This document shows, piece after piece, positions 30,893 to 30,893 of a stretch of 30,893 nt of DNA (position 1 is the stretch's first letter; every line of letters begins with the position of its first letter). Under the pieces are notes generated by a model. The model did no database searches and was not told where the DNA came from. It saw only the letters and a list, made by a program, of their open reading frames with translations. The translations under genes and the position numbers were made by a program. The stretch is from Bacteroidales bacterium (GTDB taxonomy: Bacteria > Bacteroidota > Bacteroidia > Bacteroidales > Muribaculaceae), in contig SFOH01000043.1 in the NCBI GenBank assembly GCA_004552485.1, positions 1 through 30,893 of the forward strand, given 5' to 3'.

Positions 30893-30893
30893 G

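Overview
The window looks like a chromosomal segment of a GC-rich member of the Bacteroidales, possibly Muribaculaceae-like. The lineage is inferred from gene families (DUF5686 protein, PdxJ next to ExbB-ExbD-TonB, a CBS-protein tail beside NAD kinase, a MetG form with a C-terminal EMAPII domain, cohesin-like repeat protein) and from Bacteroidetes-type promoters (TTTG, about 19-21 bases, then TAnnTTTG). No tRNA, rRNA, CRISPR array, phage gene or transposase was seen. Almost all of it is housekeeping and envelope genes; I did not find a convincing new multigene system.

Layout. 1-3982 (+): a terminator of an off-window gene, a decayed subtilisin-like (S8) peptidase, and a truncated cohesin-repeat surface protein. 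4084-12036 (-): read from right to left, pdxJ, exbB, exbD, a TonB-like protein, metG, ansA and a fused aminotransferase/phosphoglycosyl transferase. 12201-14158 (+): a CBS-less remnant of a CBS-domain protein, nadK and a YgjP-like metalloprotease. 14159-14550: a repeat-filled gap. 14551-19343 (-): a double-domain glycosyltransferase and clpB. 19507-24001 (+): a polytopic membrane protein, aspartate kinase and rlmD. 23972-24427 (-): a CYTH protein overlapping the rlmD end. 24482-30591 (+): a DUF5686 outer-membrane-type protein, ychF, cardiolipin synthase and an HD-domain hydrolase. 30592-30893: a second copy of the repeat cluster, then a strong hairpin terminator.

How the genes work together. 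ExbB, ExbD and the TonB-like protein form a proton-driven energy transducer for outer-membrane transport. The aminotransferase/PGT fusion and the double glycosyltransferase belong to surface glycan assembly. Cardiolipin synthase and the DUF5686 protein are envelope genes. MetG, RlmD and YchF serve translation; ClpB serves protein rescue; PdxJ, NadK, aspartate kinase and asparaginase serve cofactor and amino-acid metabolism.

Most worth a second look: (i) a composite palindromic repeat present at about 14.2-14.46 kb and again at 30.6-30.83 kb; (ii) gene decay at the left end and in the CBS-protein remnant; (iii) the one-chain aminotransferase/phosphoglycosyl transferase; (iv) short tandem repeats, one expanding inside a glycosyltransferase gene; (v) promoter architecture, including a nearly leaderless aspartate kinase and a sigma54-like site before clpB.
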